Shown piece after piece: positions 16,375 through 25,162 of a stretch of DNA of 64,000 bases (position 1 is its first letter; every line of letters begins with the position of its first letter). The stretch is from assembly GCF_007000325.2 (NCBI RefSeq), contig NZ_CP117268.1, positions 124,001-188,000 on the forward strand. Reading direction: 5' to 3'. The translations under genes were made by a program, and so were the position numbers. The notes beneath the pieces are model-generated. The model saw only the letters and a list, made by a program, of their open reading frames with translations. It was not told the origin of the DNA and did not search any database. The DNA comes from Rhizobium rhododendri (GTDB lineage Bacteria > Pseudomonadota > Alphaproteobacteria > Rhizobiales > Rhizobiaceae).

Positions 16375-17919
16375 CTAGTTCCGTTTTGTCTCCGAGCGAA
16401 CCCTGATGGCAAAGGGCACGCAGGCCAGGGCGGCGAGGGTCAGGATCGCCACCATTGTCCATGCCTCATTGATGGACTGGGTGAGGGCTGCCTTCTCGAC
16501 CAATGGCTGCAGCATGGATCGGGTGGCGTCGTCGATAGGTCCTGACGGGCGAGAGGTGAACATGTCGAGCGGTATGCCGACATAGGTCGCCGTGGCTACG
16601 TCTCCGGCGGCAAGCTTTTCCATCAATGCCGTACCGTGGCCCGGCGAGCGGCCGTAGATCACCGTGTCGATCAAAGCGAGGCCGATAGCGCCGCCGAGGT
16701 TGCGCATCAGATTGAAAAGACCGCTGGCGTCGGGAACGCGGCTTTCGGGCAGGTTGCCGAGGGCAAGGCGCGTCGGTGGCAGCAGGCAGAACATGATCGC
16801 CACGCCACGGATGACCTGGGGCCAGAACATCGCGGCGGAATCGCTGTCGGGTGTCTGGAACGCGCTCATCCCGAGGCCGACGGCAAACAGTGTGAACCCT
16901 GCTGCGGAGAGAAGTCGCGCCCCGACGCGCTGCTCGAGAAAGACGGCGATCGGCGCTGTCAGCAGTTGGGCCACGCCCGTGACCAGCATGATCGTGCCGA
17001 TTTCGAGCGCATTGTGACCGCGCACGAACGCCAGGAAAACCGGCATCAGATAAACCGATCCAAACAGTCCGATGCCGAGCACGAAGCTCAGGATGCAGCC
17101 GACCAGGAACGACCGGTCGGCGAAGCTTCCGAGGTCGACGATGGACACCCCGGCTTTCAATGTCCGGCGCACGAACATCGAAAGGCTGGCGAGGCTGATC
17201 ACCAGCAGGCCCAGCACGAGGCCGGACAGCCATCCGCGCTGCGGGGCTTCTTTGAGGGCAATTTCGAGGGCCGCGAGTGCCACGGCCATCGCGAGCAGCG
17301 ACACGAGGTCCAGAGGTCTCAACGTGCCCAAGCGCATCGTCGACTTCGGCAGCAGGAAGCCGGCGATACCGGCCGACAGGATGCCTGGAATGATGTTGAT
17401 CAGAAACAGCCAGTGCCAGGAATATGTTTCGGTGATCCAGCCGCCGACGACCGGGCCGACCGTCGGGGCGAGAACGGCAAGAACGCCGGCGATGGTGGTG
17501 GCTATACCCTGCCGCGCTACCGGGAACAGGATGAAGACGGCAGAAAAAACAGCCGGAATCAGCGTGCCTCCGGAAAAACCCTGCAGCACCCGCCAGGCTA
17601 TCAACTCCGAAAAGCTGTCGCTGGCGGCACAACCGGCCGAGGAGAGCGTGAACACCGTGACGGCAAGCACGAACAGCCAGCGCATCGTCAGGGTACGCGT
17701 CAACACGCCGGTCAACGGGATCGCAATCACCTCCGCGATGAGATAGGCGGTCTGCACCCAGCTCATCTGATCCTGAGGAATATCGAGTGCGCTCTGGATG
17801 GTCGGCAGGGATGTCGCCACCACCTGGACATCGAGGATCGCCATGAACATGCCGACACACATGACGATAAAGCCCAGCCAGGTGGCCGTGCCGGTTGCAG
17901 TCACTTGAGATTGGCTCAC
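16375..17919 (-). CDS. MFS drug-efflux transporter, DHA2 (EmrB/QacA) type
   Basis: 514 aa with about 14 hydrophobic segments. The first helix carries the DHA2 motif-D-like FMAILDVQVVATSLP, and the antiporter motif C region is LAPTVGPVVGGWI. The start is GTG 17919, with GGAGGAT six bases upstream. It would export hydrophobic compounds across the inner membrane using the proton gradient. There is no periplasmic adaptor gene beside it. It is divergent from the FAD/NAD(P)-binding protein gene, and their shared 229-base gap may hold linked promoters. Confidence 0.88.
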   Translation of the reverse strand: MSQSQVTATGTATWLGFIVMCVGMFMAILDVQVVATSLPTIQSALDIPQDQMSWVQTAYLIAEVIAIPLTGVLTRTLTMRWLFVLAVTVFTLSSAGCAASDSFSELIAWRVLQGFSGGTLIPAVFSAVFILFPVARQGIATTIAGVLAVLAPTVGPVVGGWITETYSWHWLFLINIIPGILSAGIAGFLLPKSTMRLGTLRPLDLVSLLAMAVALAALEIALKEAPQRGWLSGLVLGLLVISLASLSMFVRRTLKAGVSIVDLGSFADRSFLVGCILSFVLGIGLFGSVYLMPVFLAFVRGHNALEIGTIMLVTGVAQLLTAPIAVFLEQRVGARLLSAAGFTLFAVGLGMSAFQTPDSDSAAMFWPQVIRGVAIMFCLLPPTRLALGNLPESRVPDASGLFNLMRNLGGAIGLALIDTVIYGRSPGHGTALMEKLAAGDVATATYVGIPLDMFTSRPSGPIDDATRSMLQPLVEKAALTQSINEAWTMVAILTLAALACVPFAIRVRSETKRN

Positions 17920-18148
17920 TTTCGATCCTCCGCACGCCGTTCGTGCGCGATGATTGATATGGTCGGATCATGGCCGTTGGCAATGGAGGGGCGGCGATGG
18001 CGATCTGACGCGTCAACGGGGTCCGGGCTATCTTACGGCTACGTCCGGTGGCGGACGGATTTGATTTTCAATCTTGCTAACGGCGGTCGTCGTTCCATAT
18101 CGTCAAGTTCGCGAACCATTTTATCAGCGTTCGCCGTTGAAAGCTTCC

Positions 18149-19837
18149 ATGACGCGCATCGCTATTATCGGCTCCGGCCCGACCGGCATCTATACGCTGA
18201 AGGGTCTGGTAGGCTCGCCCGAGCCGCTGTCCATCACCATCTTCGAGATCGAGCCGGATCCGGGCAAGGGAACGCCCTATCATCCGGCATTGAACGACCA
18301 AGCGATGCTGTCGAATATCGCCAGCATCGAGCTGCCGCCGATCTGCGAGACGCTGGTTGCCTGGCTTCGGCGTCAGAGCGACGCTGGGCTGGAGAGACTG
18401 CACGTGTCGCGAGACGCAATTGACGAGCGCGAGTTCTATCCGCGCGTGGTTCTTGGTGAGTATCTGCAGGCTCAGTTCTCGCAGCTCGTGCAGGCGGGGA
18501 AGGAGCGGGGGCATAGGATCGACATCAAGCCGCGCCACCGCGTCATCGACATCGCGTTGCAGGTTGACGACATTGCCCTCGTGGCTCAGCGGCCGGATGG
18601 GACGCAGGCCGATTACGGGTTCGACCACGTCGTCATGGCGACCGGCCACGACTGGCCTGACAACATCGAGATCAAGCCGGGATATTTCATGTCGCCCTGG
18701 CCGGCAGTCAATCTGAAGTCGATCGGCAATTGCGCCGTTGGCATCCTCGGGACATCGCTGAGTGCAATCGACGCAATGGTGACCGTGGCGACGGCACATG
18801 GCGCATTCTATGTCGATGCCAGCGGTTTGCTCGAATACCAGCAGGCCTCCGATTCAGAGGGCTTCAGCATCACCATGATGTCCCGCAAGGGGCTTCTGCC
18901 GGAAGCCGACTTCTATCACGAGATCCCCTACCTTCCCTTGCAGTTCTGCACGAATGAAGCGATCGACGCCTTGCTGGCGACGAGCCGTGGCAACTTGCTC
19001 GACGATATCTTCGACCTGTTCAAGGCCGAACTGCTCGCCAACGATCCGGAGTATTCGGCGAGTATCGGCCTGTCGCTGCGGACGATCGAGACCATCGGAC
19101 CCGCTTATTTCGCAGAGCGCGAATCCCGCGATCCTTTCGCCTGGGCGGCACTGAACCTTGCCGAAGCGGCGCGCAACAAGCAGCAGCGCCATACCGTGCC
19201 ATGGCGCTATGCGATCCTGCGCATGCACGAGGCGATTGCCCGCGCGGTACCGCAGCTGGACAGCGAGGACCTGAAGCGGTTTCACAAGCACTTTAAAAGC
19301 ATTTTTATCGATGACTATGCCACCGTGCCGCATGAATCCATCAAGAGGATATTGGCGCTGCGGCGCGCGGGAAAGCTGGATATCGTTGCCCTTGGCGACG
19401 ACTACGAAATCGACAACGAGCGGGTCGAGCGCGGAGCAGAGGTCACCTACGACGGCAAGACACTAACCTTCGGCGCCTTCATCGACGCGACGGGGCAGCA
19501 TCCGCTGTCGGTACGGGACATTCCGTTTCCAACCCTCCTGAAGCAGGGCGTCATTCGCAAGGCAGCCACCAGTGCCGCGTCATCGATCATCATGCCGGAC
19601 GGTCACCAGGCCGTGGTGCGGACCGGCGGCATCGACCTGGATGATGCTTTCCGGCCGAAATTCGAAAGCCCGGTGTCGAACAAGCTCTATTGCGCCGCAA
19701 TCTCGTTCCTGCTGCACAAGCTACCCTTCGTCCAGGGCATTACCAGCGCAAACGATATCGGTGGCGTGGTCTCCGCTGCCATACTGGCCGACAGTATGCC
19801 GGGTAGCGCCAAACCGGAGCTGCTGGCCGCCGGCTGA
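18149..19837 (+). CDS. FAD/NAD(P)-binding protein (PF13454-like)
   Basis: 562 aa from the ATG at 18149, which starts a Rossmann dinucleotide fold at the very N-terminus (MTRIAIIGSGPTGIYTL). Other features are the early FEIEPDPGKGTPYHP and a second glycine-rich region (CAVGILGTSLSAIDAM) for the second nucleotide. The C-terminal half has FIDATGQHPLSV. It resembles the FAD-NAD(P)-binding family often annotated as hydroxyacylglutathione-hydrolase-like or HI0933-like proteins, a group with no clear reaction. The longer frame from 18074 is not used because it lacks family sequence. It is a single gene, convergent with a small ORF. Confidence 0.78.
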   Translation: MTRIAIIGSGPTGIYTLKGLVGSPEPLSITIFEIEPDPGKGTPYHPALNDQAMLSNIASIELPPICETLVAWLRRQSDAGLERLHVSRDAIDEREFYPRVVLGEYLQAQFSQLVQAGKERGHRIDIKPRHRVIDIALQVDDIALVAQRPDGTQADYGFDHVVMATGHDWPDNIEIKPGYFMSPWPAVNLKSIGNCAVGILGTSLSAIDAMVTVATAHGAFYVDASGLLEYQQASDSEGFSITMMSRKGLLPEADFYHEIPYLPLQFCTNEAIDALLATSRGNLLDDIFDLFKAELLANDPEYSASIGLSLRTIETIGPAYFAERESRDPFAWAALNLAEAARNKQQRHTVPWRYAILRMHEAIARAVPQLDSEDLKRFHKHFKSIFIDDYATVPHESIKRILALRRAGKLDIVALGDDYEIDNERVERGAEVTYDGKTLTFGAFIDATGQHPLSVRDIPFPTLLKQGVIRKAATSAASSIIMPDGHQAVVRTGGIDLDDAFRPKFESPVSNKLYCAAISFLLHKLPFVQGITSANDIGGVVSAAILADSMPGSAKPELLAAG

Positions 19838-19847
19838 CATTCCAGCT

Positions 19848-20027
19848 TCAGGAGTCGAGCCGGAGCTTCAGTTGCTGTCCCGGCTTTTCAAGATAGTGCT
19901 CGAGCGAACGACCGAATTGCAGGCGGGAGTAGGTTTCCTTGCGCTGTCGTTCGGCATGCTCGCGCGCAGCTCTTGATTTTGCGACGATTTCGAGAGTCTT
20001 CTGAATGACGAGGTTGGCACTGTCCAT
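19848..20027 (-). CDS. 59-aa hypothetical protein
   Basis: The start at 20027 (MDSANLVIQKTLEIV) has GGAGACG upstream; the longer frame to 20081 lacks this. The product is highly charged and mostly helical (KSRAAREHAERQRKETYSRL), with no signal or membrane segment. I do not recognise it. Confidence 0.5.
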   Translation of the reverse strand: MDSANLVIQKTLEIVAKSRAAREHAERQRKETYSRLQFGRSLEHYLEKPGQQLKLRLDS

Positions 20028-20130
20028 CTGCACGTCTCCATTTGTTCTCTTTATGTTCTCATTTTTCGCGAGGTATGTCAATGCATGCCGAAGCAGGCGT
20101 TTCGCACGCCGGTCTTAAGGCTGGAAGGCC

Positions 20131-20439
20131 TTATGCCGACTGCTGCGCCAGGAAGGATTTTGCAGTTTCGATTGCCGGGCGGCAGCTTGGCACTGCGTTC
20201 GACAGGATGCGATCGGGTGCGGTGCCGAGGACCCAGATGTCGAATGCCATGGATACGAGCGGCAAAGGATTTGTGGTGGCGTGGTCGGTGATCACCTGAC
20301 CGGCGCTGGTCGTGCAGGCCCTGACATTGGCAACGACCTCGTAAGGCACGTTGGCCTTTGCAAGGCGGCTGGTAATCTCGGTTTGAAACGGGTCGAGGAT
20401 AAGGAGCTGCACGAAATAAAAAACGAGGGCGCTGAGCAT
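20131..20439 (-). CDS. 102-aa hypothetical protein with N-terminal hydrophobic segment
   Basis: Starts at ATG 20439 (MLSALVFYFVQLLILDPFQ), a possible uncleaved signal or membrane anchor. The rest contains VRACTTSAGQVITDHATTNP and ends KSFLAQQSA. Two Cys lie in the exported part. It is transcribed away from the phosphoethanolamine transferase gene. I do not recognise the family. The longer frame to 20763 is less likely because its upstream part is compositionally unlike a protein. Confidence 0.5.
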   Translation of the reverse strand: MLSALVFYFVQLLILDPFQTEITSRLAKANVPYEVVANVRACTTSAGQVITDHATTNPLPLVSMAFDIWVLGTAPDRILSNAVPSCRPAIETAKSFLAQQSA

Positions 20440-20756
20440 TTTGGTTTCCAGTTGGCCGTGACGTGCGATCCGACATCGCACAAGCAGCCAAAAGCTTGCA
20501 CCAGAGGGGCCCGGATCAGGGTAGTCCCTATGTAGGAAGCCTGGAGCGATCCGCAACACGGGGGCAAGCGTTCCGGCCATCTTGACCGTTCGGCAGGCGT
20601 ACCAGTGCCCATCGGTTTTCATCGTCTGCTCCGAGGTATATAGGACCCTGGCGCTCGTCCCAAGAATGCCTTCGTTCAGGTAGATGTCAGGAAAATCGCA
20701 CATTGTTTTCTGCTGCATTGCCAGGGTGCAGCCGGCCTCGTACCGCACGCCCGGGC

Positions 20757-22439
20757 ATGCCATTTTGGAGACCTTCTTTGAACGATCGTAACACCGAAAA
20801 CGCGCGGCCCTTCGGTCGGCCCGTGCTGGGAAGCGTGACGCTTTGCTTCCTGACGACGCTCTATCTGCTGGTCGTCACAAACTGGACGTTCTGGCAAAAG
20901 GCCCATGGCTACCTGACCGGAAATGCGCTTGCCTTCACCGCATTTGTCATCGGCATCTCCGCGCTTTTCATGGCCGTCGTCACATTGTTCTCGGCGAAAT
21001 ATGTCACGAAGCCGATCCTGATCTTCTTTGTCCTGGTATCGTCCGCCTGTTCCTGGTTCAACGACCAGTTCGGGGTCGTCATCGACAAGGACATGATCCG
21101 CAACGCGGCCGTTTCGACCGGCGCCGAGGCCGGGCACCTCATTACCTTCCGATTTGCCCTTCATCTACTGCTGACAGCCTTGCTGCCGTCGCTGCTGATA
21201 ATCTGGGTGCGTATCCGCCACCGGACAATCCTGCCGAAGCTGGCGCAGAACACGGCGATCATCCTCGGCTGCCTTGCTATCTTTGCCGGCGCCGGCATCA
21301 GCTATTACAAGGTCTTTGCCGGCGTCGGGCGCGCCCACCGCGATATCCTGGCTACCCTCAACCCGTTCATGCCGATCAATAATGCCGTCAGCTACGTCGT
21401 GTCGGCACAGAAGGATGCGCATGTCGTCGCCGAGCCCCTGGGGACGGACGCCCACCGGGTCAACATCGATCCCTCCGGCAAGCCTCGGGTGACGATCATC
21501 GTTGCCGGCGAAACCGCGCGCGCCTCGGATTTCTCGCTCGGTGGATATAACCGCGATACCAATCCCGAGATGAAGAAGCAGGACGTCGTCTATTTCCCCA
21601 ACACGACCAGCTGCGGCACGGCGACGGCGACGTCAATTCCCTGCATGTACTCGATCTACCCGCGCGCCGACTACACCCATCGCAAGGGGCTGCAGACCCA
21701 GAATCTTCTGGATGTCCTCAGTCATGCCAAGGTGGACGTCTCCTGGCTGGACAACGACACCGGCAGCTACAACGTCACCGACAGGGTGGCCTACGAATAC
21801 CTGCCGAATTCCAAGGATCCGCGCTTCTGCAAGGATGGCGAATGCCTGGATGCGATCCTTCTGGACAAGGTCGATGCCTGGCTCGATCACGTCAAAGGTG
21901 ACAGCGTGCTGGTTCTCCACCAGCTCGGCAGCCACGGACCTGCCTATTTCCAGCGCTATCCCGAGGAGTTCCGACGCTTCACACCGGATTGCCGCGCCAA
22001 CGATTTCGGTGCCTGTACGCCGGAGGAGATCACCAACGCCTACGACAATACGATCCTCTATACGGACCACGTCGTCTCGGTCGTCATCGACAAGATTAAG
22101 CAGCGCGCTGCCAAGCTGGATGGTGCCGTCGTCTATGTCTCCGATCACGGAGAGTCACTCGGCGAGAATGGTATCTACCTGCACGGCACGCCCTACTTCA
22201 TCGCGCCGACGCAGCAGACGCACGTGCCGTTCCTGGCCTGGGTATCGGACGACCTGTCGAAATCTGCCGGCTTCGATATGAAATGCCTCGGGCAGCACGC
22301 CGACGGGCAGTATTCGCACGACAATTTCTTCCATTCGATCCTCGGCCTTATGGATGTCTCCACCAAGGTCTACAATGCGAAGATGGATGTTTTTTCCCAA
22401 TGCCGCCGGCCCGCCGGCGCGCTCGCCAGCGCTGGATGA
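20757..22439 (+). CDS. eptA: Lipid A phosphoethanolamine transferase (EptA/MCR family)
   Basis: 560 aa from ATG 20757; a TTG at 20778 with GGAG seven bases upstream may be the true start. An N-terminal membrane domain of about five helices is followed by a periplasmic sulfatase-fold domain. Zinc and catalytic residues are visible: Glu in IIVAGETARASDF, the acceptor Thr near 288 in TSCGTATATSIPCMYS, and Asp-His in VYVSDHGESLGENG, followed by THVPF. By family it moves phosphoethanolamine from phosphatidylethanolamine to lipid A and lowers cationic-peptide binding. One Cys pair expected in the DNxxG loop is absent here (DNDTGSYNVTDRV). A bidirectional terminator follows. Confidence 0.88.
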   Translation: MPFWRPSLNDRNTENARPFGRPVLGSVTLCFLTTLYLLVVTNWTFWQKAHGYLTGNALAFTAFVIGISALFMAVVTLFSAKYVTKPILIFFVLVSSACSWFNDQFGVVIDKDMIRNAAVSTGAEAGHLITFRFALHLLLTALLPSLLIIWVRIRHRTILPKLAQNTAIILGCLAIFAGAGISYYKVFAGVGRAHRDILATLNPFMPINNAVSYVVSAQKDAHVVAEPLGTDAHRVNIDPSGKPRVTIIVAGETARASDFSLGGYNRDTNPEMKKQDVVYFPNTTSCGTATATSIPCMYSIYPRADYTHRKGLQTQNLLDVLSHAKVDVSWLDNDTGSYNVTDRVAYEYLPNSKDPRFCKDGECLDAILLDKVDAWLDHVKGDSVLVLHQLGSHGPAYFQRYPEEFRRFTPDCRANDFGACTPEEITNAYDNTILYTDHVVSVVIDKIKQRAAKLDGAVVYVSDHGESLGENGIYLHGTPYFIAPTQQTHVPFLAWVSDDLSKSAGFDMKCLGQHADGQYSHDNFFHSILGLMDVSTKVYNAKMDVFSQCRRPAGALASAG

Positions 22440-22466
22440 GAGCTCAGTGGCAGGCAAAGCACAGAG

Positions 22467-22495
22467 AGAAACGCCCACGGACAGTGGGCGTTTCT
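22467..22495. terminator. Bidirectional terminator between eptA-like and hydrolase genes
   Basis: A perfect 12-bp stem, AGAAACGCCCAC (22467-22478) with GTGGGCGTTTCT (22484-22495), around a GGACA loop between two convergent genes. The stem carries its own A-rich and T-rich arms, so it can act in both directions. Confidence 0.75.
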
Positions 22496-22513
22496 GGCCG
22501 TTTTGGGGGTGGC

Positions 22514-23485
22514 TCAGGCCTTGAAGAAGGCCAGCAGGTCGGGGTTGAGAACGTCGGCGTGCGTCGTCAGCATGCCGTGCGGAAAGCCCTTGTAGACCTT
22601 CAGCGTACCGTTCTTCAGGAGCTTGACCGACAGCATGGCGGAATCGGCGATCGGCACGATCTGGTCGTCGTCACCATGCATGACGAGGACGGGAACGTCG
22701 ATATTCTTCAGGTCATCGGTGAAGTCCGTCTCGGAGAAGGCCTTGATGCAATCATAATGGGCCTTTGCCCCGCCCATCATGCCCTGACGCCACCAGTTGT
22801 CGATCACGCCGGGATAGGTCTTGGCGCCATCGCGATTGAAGCCGTAGAACGGGCCGGTCGGAACATCCCGGTAAAACTGGGCCCGGTTGGCAACGAGTGC
22901 CGAGCGGAAGCCGTCGAAGACCTCCATCGGCAGGCCGCCGGGATTGTTCTCGGTCTTGAGCATGATCGGCGGTACGGCACCGACGAGCACTGCCTTAGCG
23001 ACCCTGCCGTTTCCGCCATGCTTTGCTACATAGCGGGCGACTTCGCCACCGCCGGTGGAGTGACCGATGTGAATGGCGTTCTTCAGGTCGAGATGTGCAA
23101 CCAGCGCTGCGACGTCGGCAGCGTAGGTGTCCATTTCGTTGCCGTGATCCGTCTGGCTGGAACGGCCGTGGCCGCGGCGATCATGGGCGACGACCCGGTA
23201 GCCCTGGCCGAGGAAGTAGAGCATCTGGGCATCCCAGTCGTCTGCGCTGAGGGGCCAACCATGGTGGAACACGATCGGCTGACCCGTGCCCCAGTCCTTG
23301 TAGTAGATCTGCGTGCCGTCCTTGGTCGTGAAGATGCTGCTGCTCATGGTCGTTCCCTTCGGTTGTGAAGCTTTGGGTGTTGCTGCGTCTGCAGTTGCAA
23401 CCAATGGCATGGTCGCTGCTGCAGCGGCAAGGCCCAACCCGGCGGTCATCACGCCACGGCGTGTCGTGTGATTATTCGAAGCCAT
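22514..23485 (-). CDS. Tat-exported alpha/beta hydrolase (arylesterase/chloroperoxidase-like)
   Basis: 323 aa from ATG 23485, with AGGAG upstream. The N-terminus has a twin-arginine signal ([19 protein letters not shown]). The mature enzyme begins at [20 protein letters not shown], typical of cofactor-free haloperoxidase/arylesterase proteins. The triad is Ser in [13 protein letters not shown], Asp in [10 protein letters not shown] and His in GFPHGML. An internal ATG at 23347 with its own GAAGGGAACG ribosome site would give a cytoplasmic form. It is divergent from a MarR-family regulator across a short AT-rich gap, which suggests regulation by that protein, perhaps in response to oxidants. 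Confidence 0.87.
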   Translation of the reverse strand: MASNNHTTRRGVMTAGLGLAAAAATMPLVATADAATPKASQPKGTTMSSSIFTTKDGTQIYYKDWGTGQPIVFHHGWPLSADDWDAQMLYFLGQGYRVVAHDRRGHGRSSQTDHGNEMDTYAADVAALVAHLDLKNAIHIGHSTGGGEVARYVAKHGGNGRVAKAVLVGAVPPIMLKTENNPGGLPMEVFDGFRSALVANRAQFYRDVPTGPFYGFNRDGAKTYPGVIDNWWRQGMMGGAKAHYDCIKAFSETDFTDDLKNIDVPVLVMHGDDDQIVPIADSAMLSVKLLKNGTLKVYKGFPHGMLTTHADVLNPDLLAFFKA

Positions 23486-23573
23486 CGTTCTGCTCTCCTG
23501 ATAAGTGAGATCGCAAGAATATTTATCGCGATAACGAATTTGTAGATAAAAAATTTTGGCTAGTCCAGTCAAA

Positions 23574-23608
23574 ATCGATATCGCGACATTATTTTTAATG
23601 ATATCGAT
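23574..23608. promoter_or_regulatory. Dyad in the hydrolase/MarR divergent promoter region
   Basis: ATCGATATC (23574-23582) and GATATCGAT (23600-23608) form a perfect 9-bp inverted repeat, with a nested CATTA-TTTT-TAATG dyad (23587-23600). It lies within 65 bases of the MarR start in an AT-rich divergent promoter region. A MarR/OhrR operator is inferred from position and symmetry. Confidence 0.45.
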
Positions 23609-23636
23609 ATTTGCTTATAAACGGGAGATGACGATT

Positions 23637-24095
23637 TTGAGCCAAGCGCTCCTGCCATTGGATGACCAGCTGTGTTTCTCGCTGTATGCGGCAAGTATTG
23701 CTGTCAACCGCACTTACAAGCCGATGCTCGATTCCATGGGCATTACATACCCGCAATATCTGGTGCTGAGCGCGCTCGGCCAGGAGGATGGCCTGACGGT
23801 GGGCGCGATCGCCGAGCGGTTGGGGCTGGATTCCAGCACAATCACCCCGCCCGTCAAGCGCCTCGAGGCGGCAGGCCTTGTGGAGCGCCGGCGCAGCAAG
23901 GTTGACGAGCGTCAGGTCCATGTCTGGTTCACCCATGCGGGGCAGGCGCTGCTGAAAAGATGCAGCTGTCTGGCGGAGACGCTCCTGCGGAAGTCGGGCA
24001 TGACGCTTGAGCAGGTGCACGCTCTGAACCGGCAGGTTCGAACCTTGCGCGCCGCACTGGAGGCAGAGGAACAGCTCGGCACAGGCTCGCAGTGA
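23637..24095 (+). CDS. MarR-family transcriptional regulator (OhrR-like)
   Basis: 152 aa from TTG 23637, which has GGGAG nine bases upstream; the ATG at 23628 abuts the same GGGAG and is a poor start. The opening LLPLDDQLCFSLYAASIAV contains the Cys position typical of OhrR-type peroxide sensors. The winged helix covers about 50-115: YPQYLVLSALGQEDGLTVG, then the recognition helix STITPPVKRLEAAGLVERR. By family it is a dimeric repressor of an oxidative-stress gene. The likely target is the divergent hydrolase and its own gene. Confidence 0.85.
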   Translation: MSQALLPLDDQLCFSLYAASIAVNRTYKPMLDSMGITYPQYLVLSALGQEDGLTVGAIAERLGLDSSTITPPVKRLEAAGLVERRRSKVDERQVHVWFTHAGQALLKRCSCLAETLLRKSGMTLEQVHALNRQVRTLRAALEAEEQLGTGSQ

Positions 24096-24258
24096 ATATG
24101 ATGACTTCAGTGGGAATATTGTGACAGCGGTGCATTGCACTATATAAATAGCAGAGCCTTCCGGAAGACGATTTTCAATCTTTCCTGTTGACGGCTGCGC
24201 TGAAACAAAAATTGTCACCCAACGGTCGTTCTTCGTTGTAATATGGTGGAAGAAATGA

Positions 24259-24978
24259 ATGAGGTTTGATTTGTGGCAGTTCTTTCAGACTACGCAGGGC
24301 AGCATCATCCTCGGTGTCCTCTTGGGCGCCGGTAGTATTGCAACAGGCGTCATGCTTTCCAGATCTCTCTTATGGGCGGGTATCCGACGCCCGCAGCGGG
24401 TCAACCGCAGGCGGGAGGAACGTATGCTGGCCATGCGGGTCGTGCTCGCATTGGACGATCTGGTCGGCGGCTGCCACAGTGCAGCAATAGACGCACCTGA
24501 ATTCAACCCGTCCGATGCCGGCGATTTCGTCCTGCACACGGAGGATCCACGCCTGATCTTGCCGAAGGATGTTGACTGGAGCCTCCTTTCTCCAGAGCTG
24601 GCTGAGGAGGTCCTCTGGATGCCGAACCGCCTGCGCAACATACTCGACGCGCTGGAATCGCTCGACGTCAACGCGCCCGAATTCGACGACTTTTTCCTGC
24701 ATCGGCAAGCGGATTTTTCGAAGCTCGGCCTGCGTGCGATGGATATCATCGACACCCTCTGTGCCGAATATGGCATCGAGGCGCCTGAGCGTCCTCTCTA
24801 CTACGATCCGCGCGCGACCTTCGAGGAAGGTGTCGCACTGGCCGTGGACTTCACGGATCGCCGTCGCAAGTCGCAGAAGAATGCCTCGACCGGGCGCTCA
24901 AACGTGACGCCGCTGTTTGGCAATGGCGGTATCGAAGCCAAAACCGTCAAGCCGTCGGACAAGGATCCGATCGCCTGA
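24259..24978 (+). CDS. Single-membrane-helix hypothetical protein
   Basis: 239 aa. One N-terminal hydrophobic helix (IILGVLLGAGSIATGVML, about 16-33) is followed by an arginine-rich stretch (RRPQRVNRRREER), so the C-terminal domain should be cytoplasmic. The body is acidic and helical (SLLSPELAEEVLWMPNRL) and ends with a disordered polar tail. I do not recognise the family. GGAAGAA precedes the ATG, and a strong terminator follows, so it is a single-gene unit. Confidence 0.65.
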   Translation: MRFDLWQFFQTTQGSIILGVLLGAGSIATGVMLSRSLLWAGIRRPQRVNRRREERMLAMRVVLALDDLVGGCHSAAIDAPEFNPSDAGDFVLHTEDPRLILPKDVDWSLLSPELAEEVLWMPNRLRNILDALESLDVNAPEFDDFFLHRQADFSKLGLRAMDIIDTLCAEYGIEAPERPLYYDPRATFEEGVALAVDFTDRRRKSQKNASTGRSNVTPLFGNGGIEAKTVKPSDKDPIA

Positions 24979-25001
24979 GCATCTCATATATGACCATCGA
25001 A

Positions 25002-25054
25002 GAGGCCACCGGCAAAGCATAGTTCATATGCAGCGCCGGTGGCCTCGGCGTTTT
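25002..25054 (+). terminator. Rho-independent terminator after the one-TM protein gene
   Basis: GAGGCCACCGGC (25002-25013) pairs perfectly with GCCGGTGGCCTC (25035-25046) over a 21-base loop, and GGCG then TTTT follows. It is 24 bases after the stop. Confidence 0.7.
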
Positions 25055-25162
25055 CTGGATGGTGTGCCTCAACCTTCCCGGTTGACGCGGAAACTGAAAA
25101 CCTGCAACAGCCTCTTCACAACCGTGCCATCCGGCGCAGCACTCTCTGGACTTTGCCCGACG

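Noticed and set aside
16466..18016. 516-codon frame on the same strand as the MFS gene
   Set aside because: Shifted frame of the same DNA; the product is Arg/Pro/His rich and has no hydrophobic segments.
16636..18423. Long open frame (595 codons) on the + strand opposite the MFS gene
   Set aside because: It is antisense to a gene with clear DHA2 family sequence; its own product is rich in Arg, Gln and His with no recognisable domain, as expected from GC-rich antisense frames.
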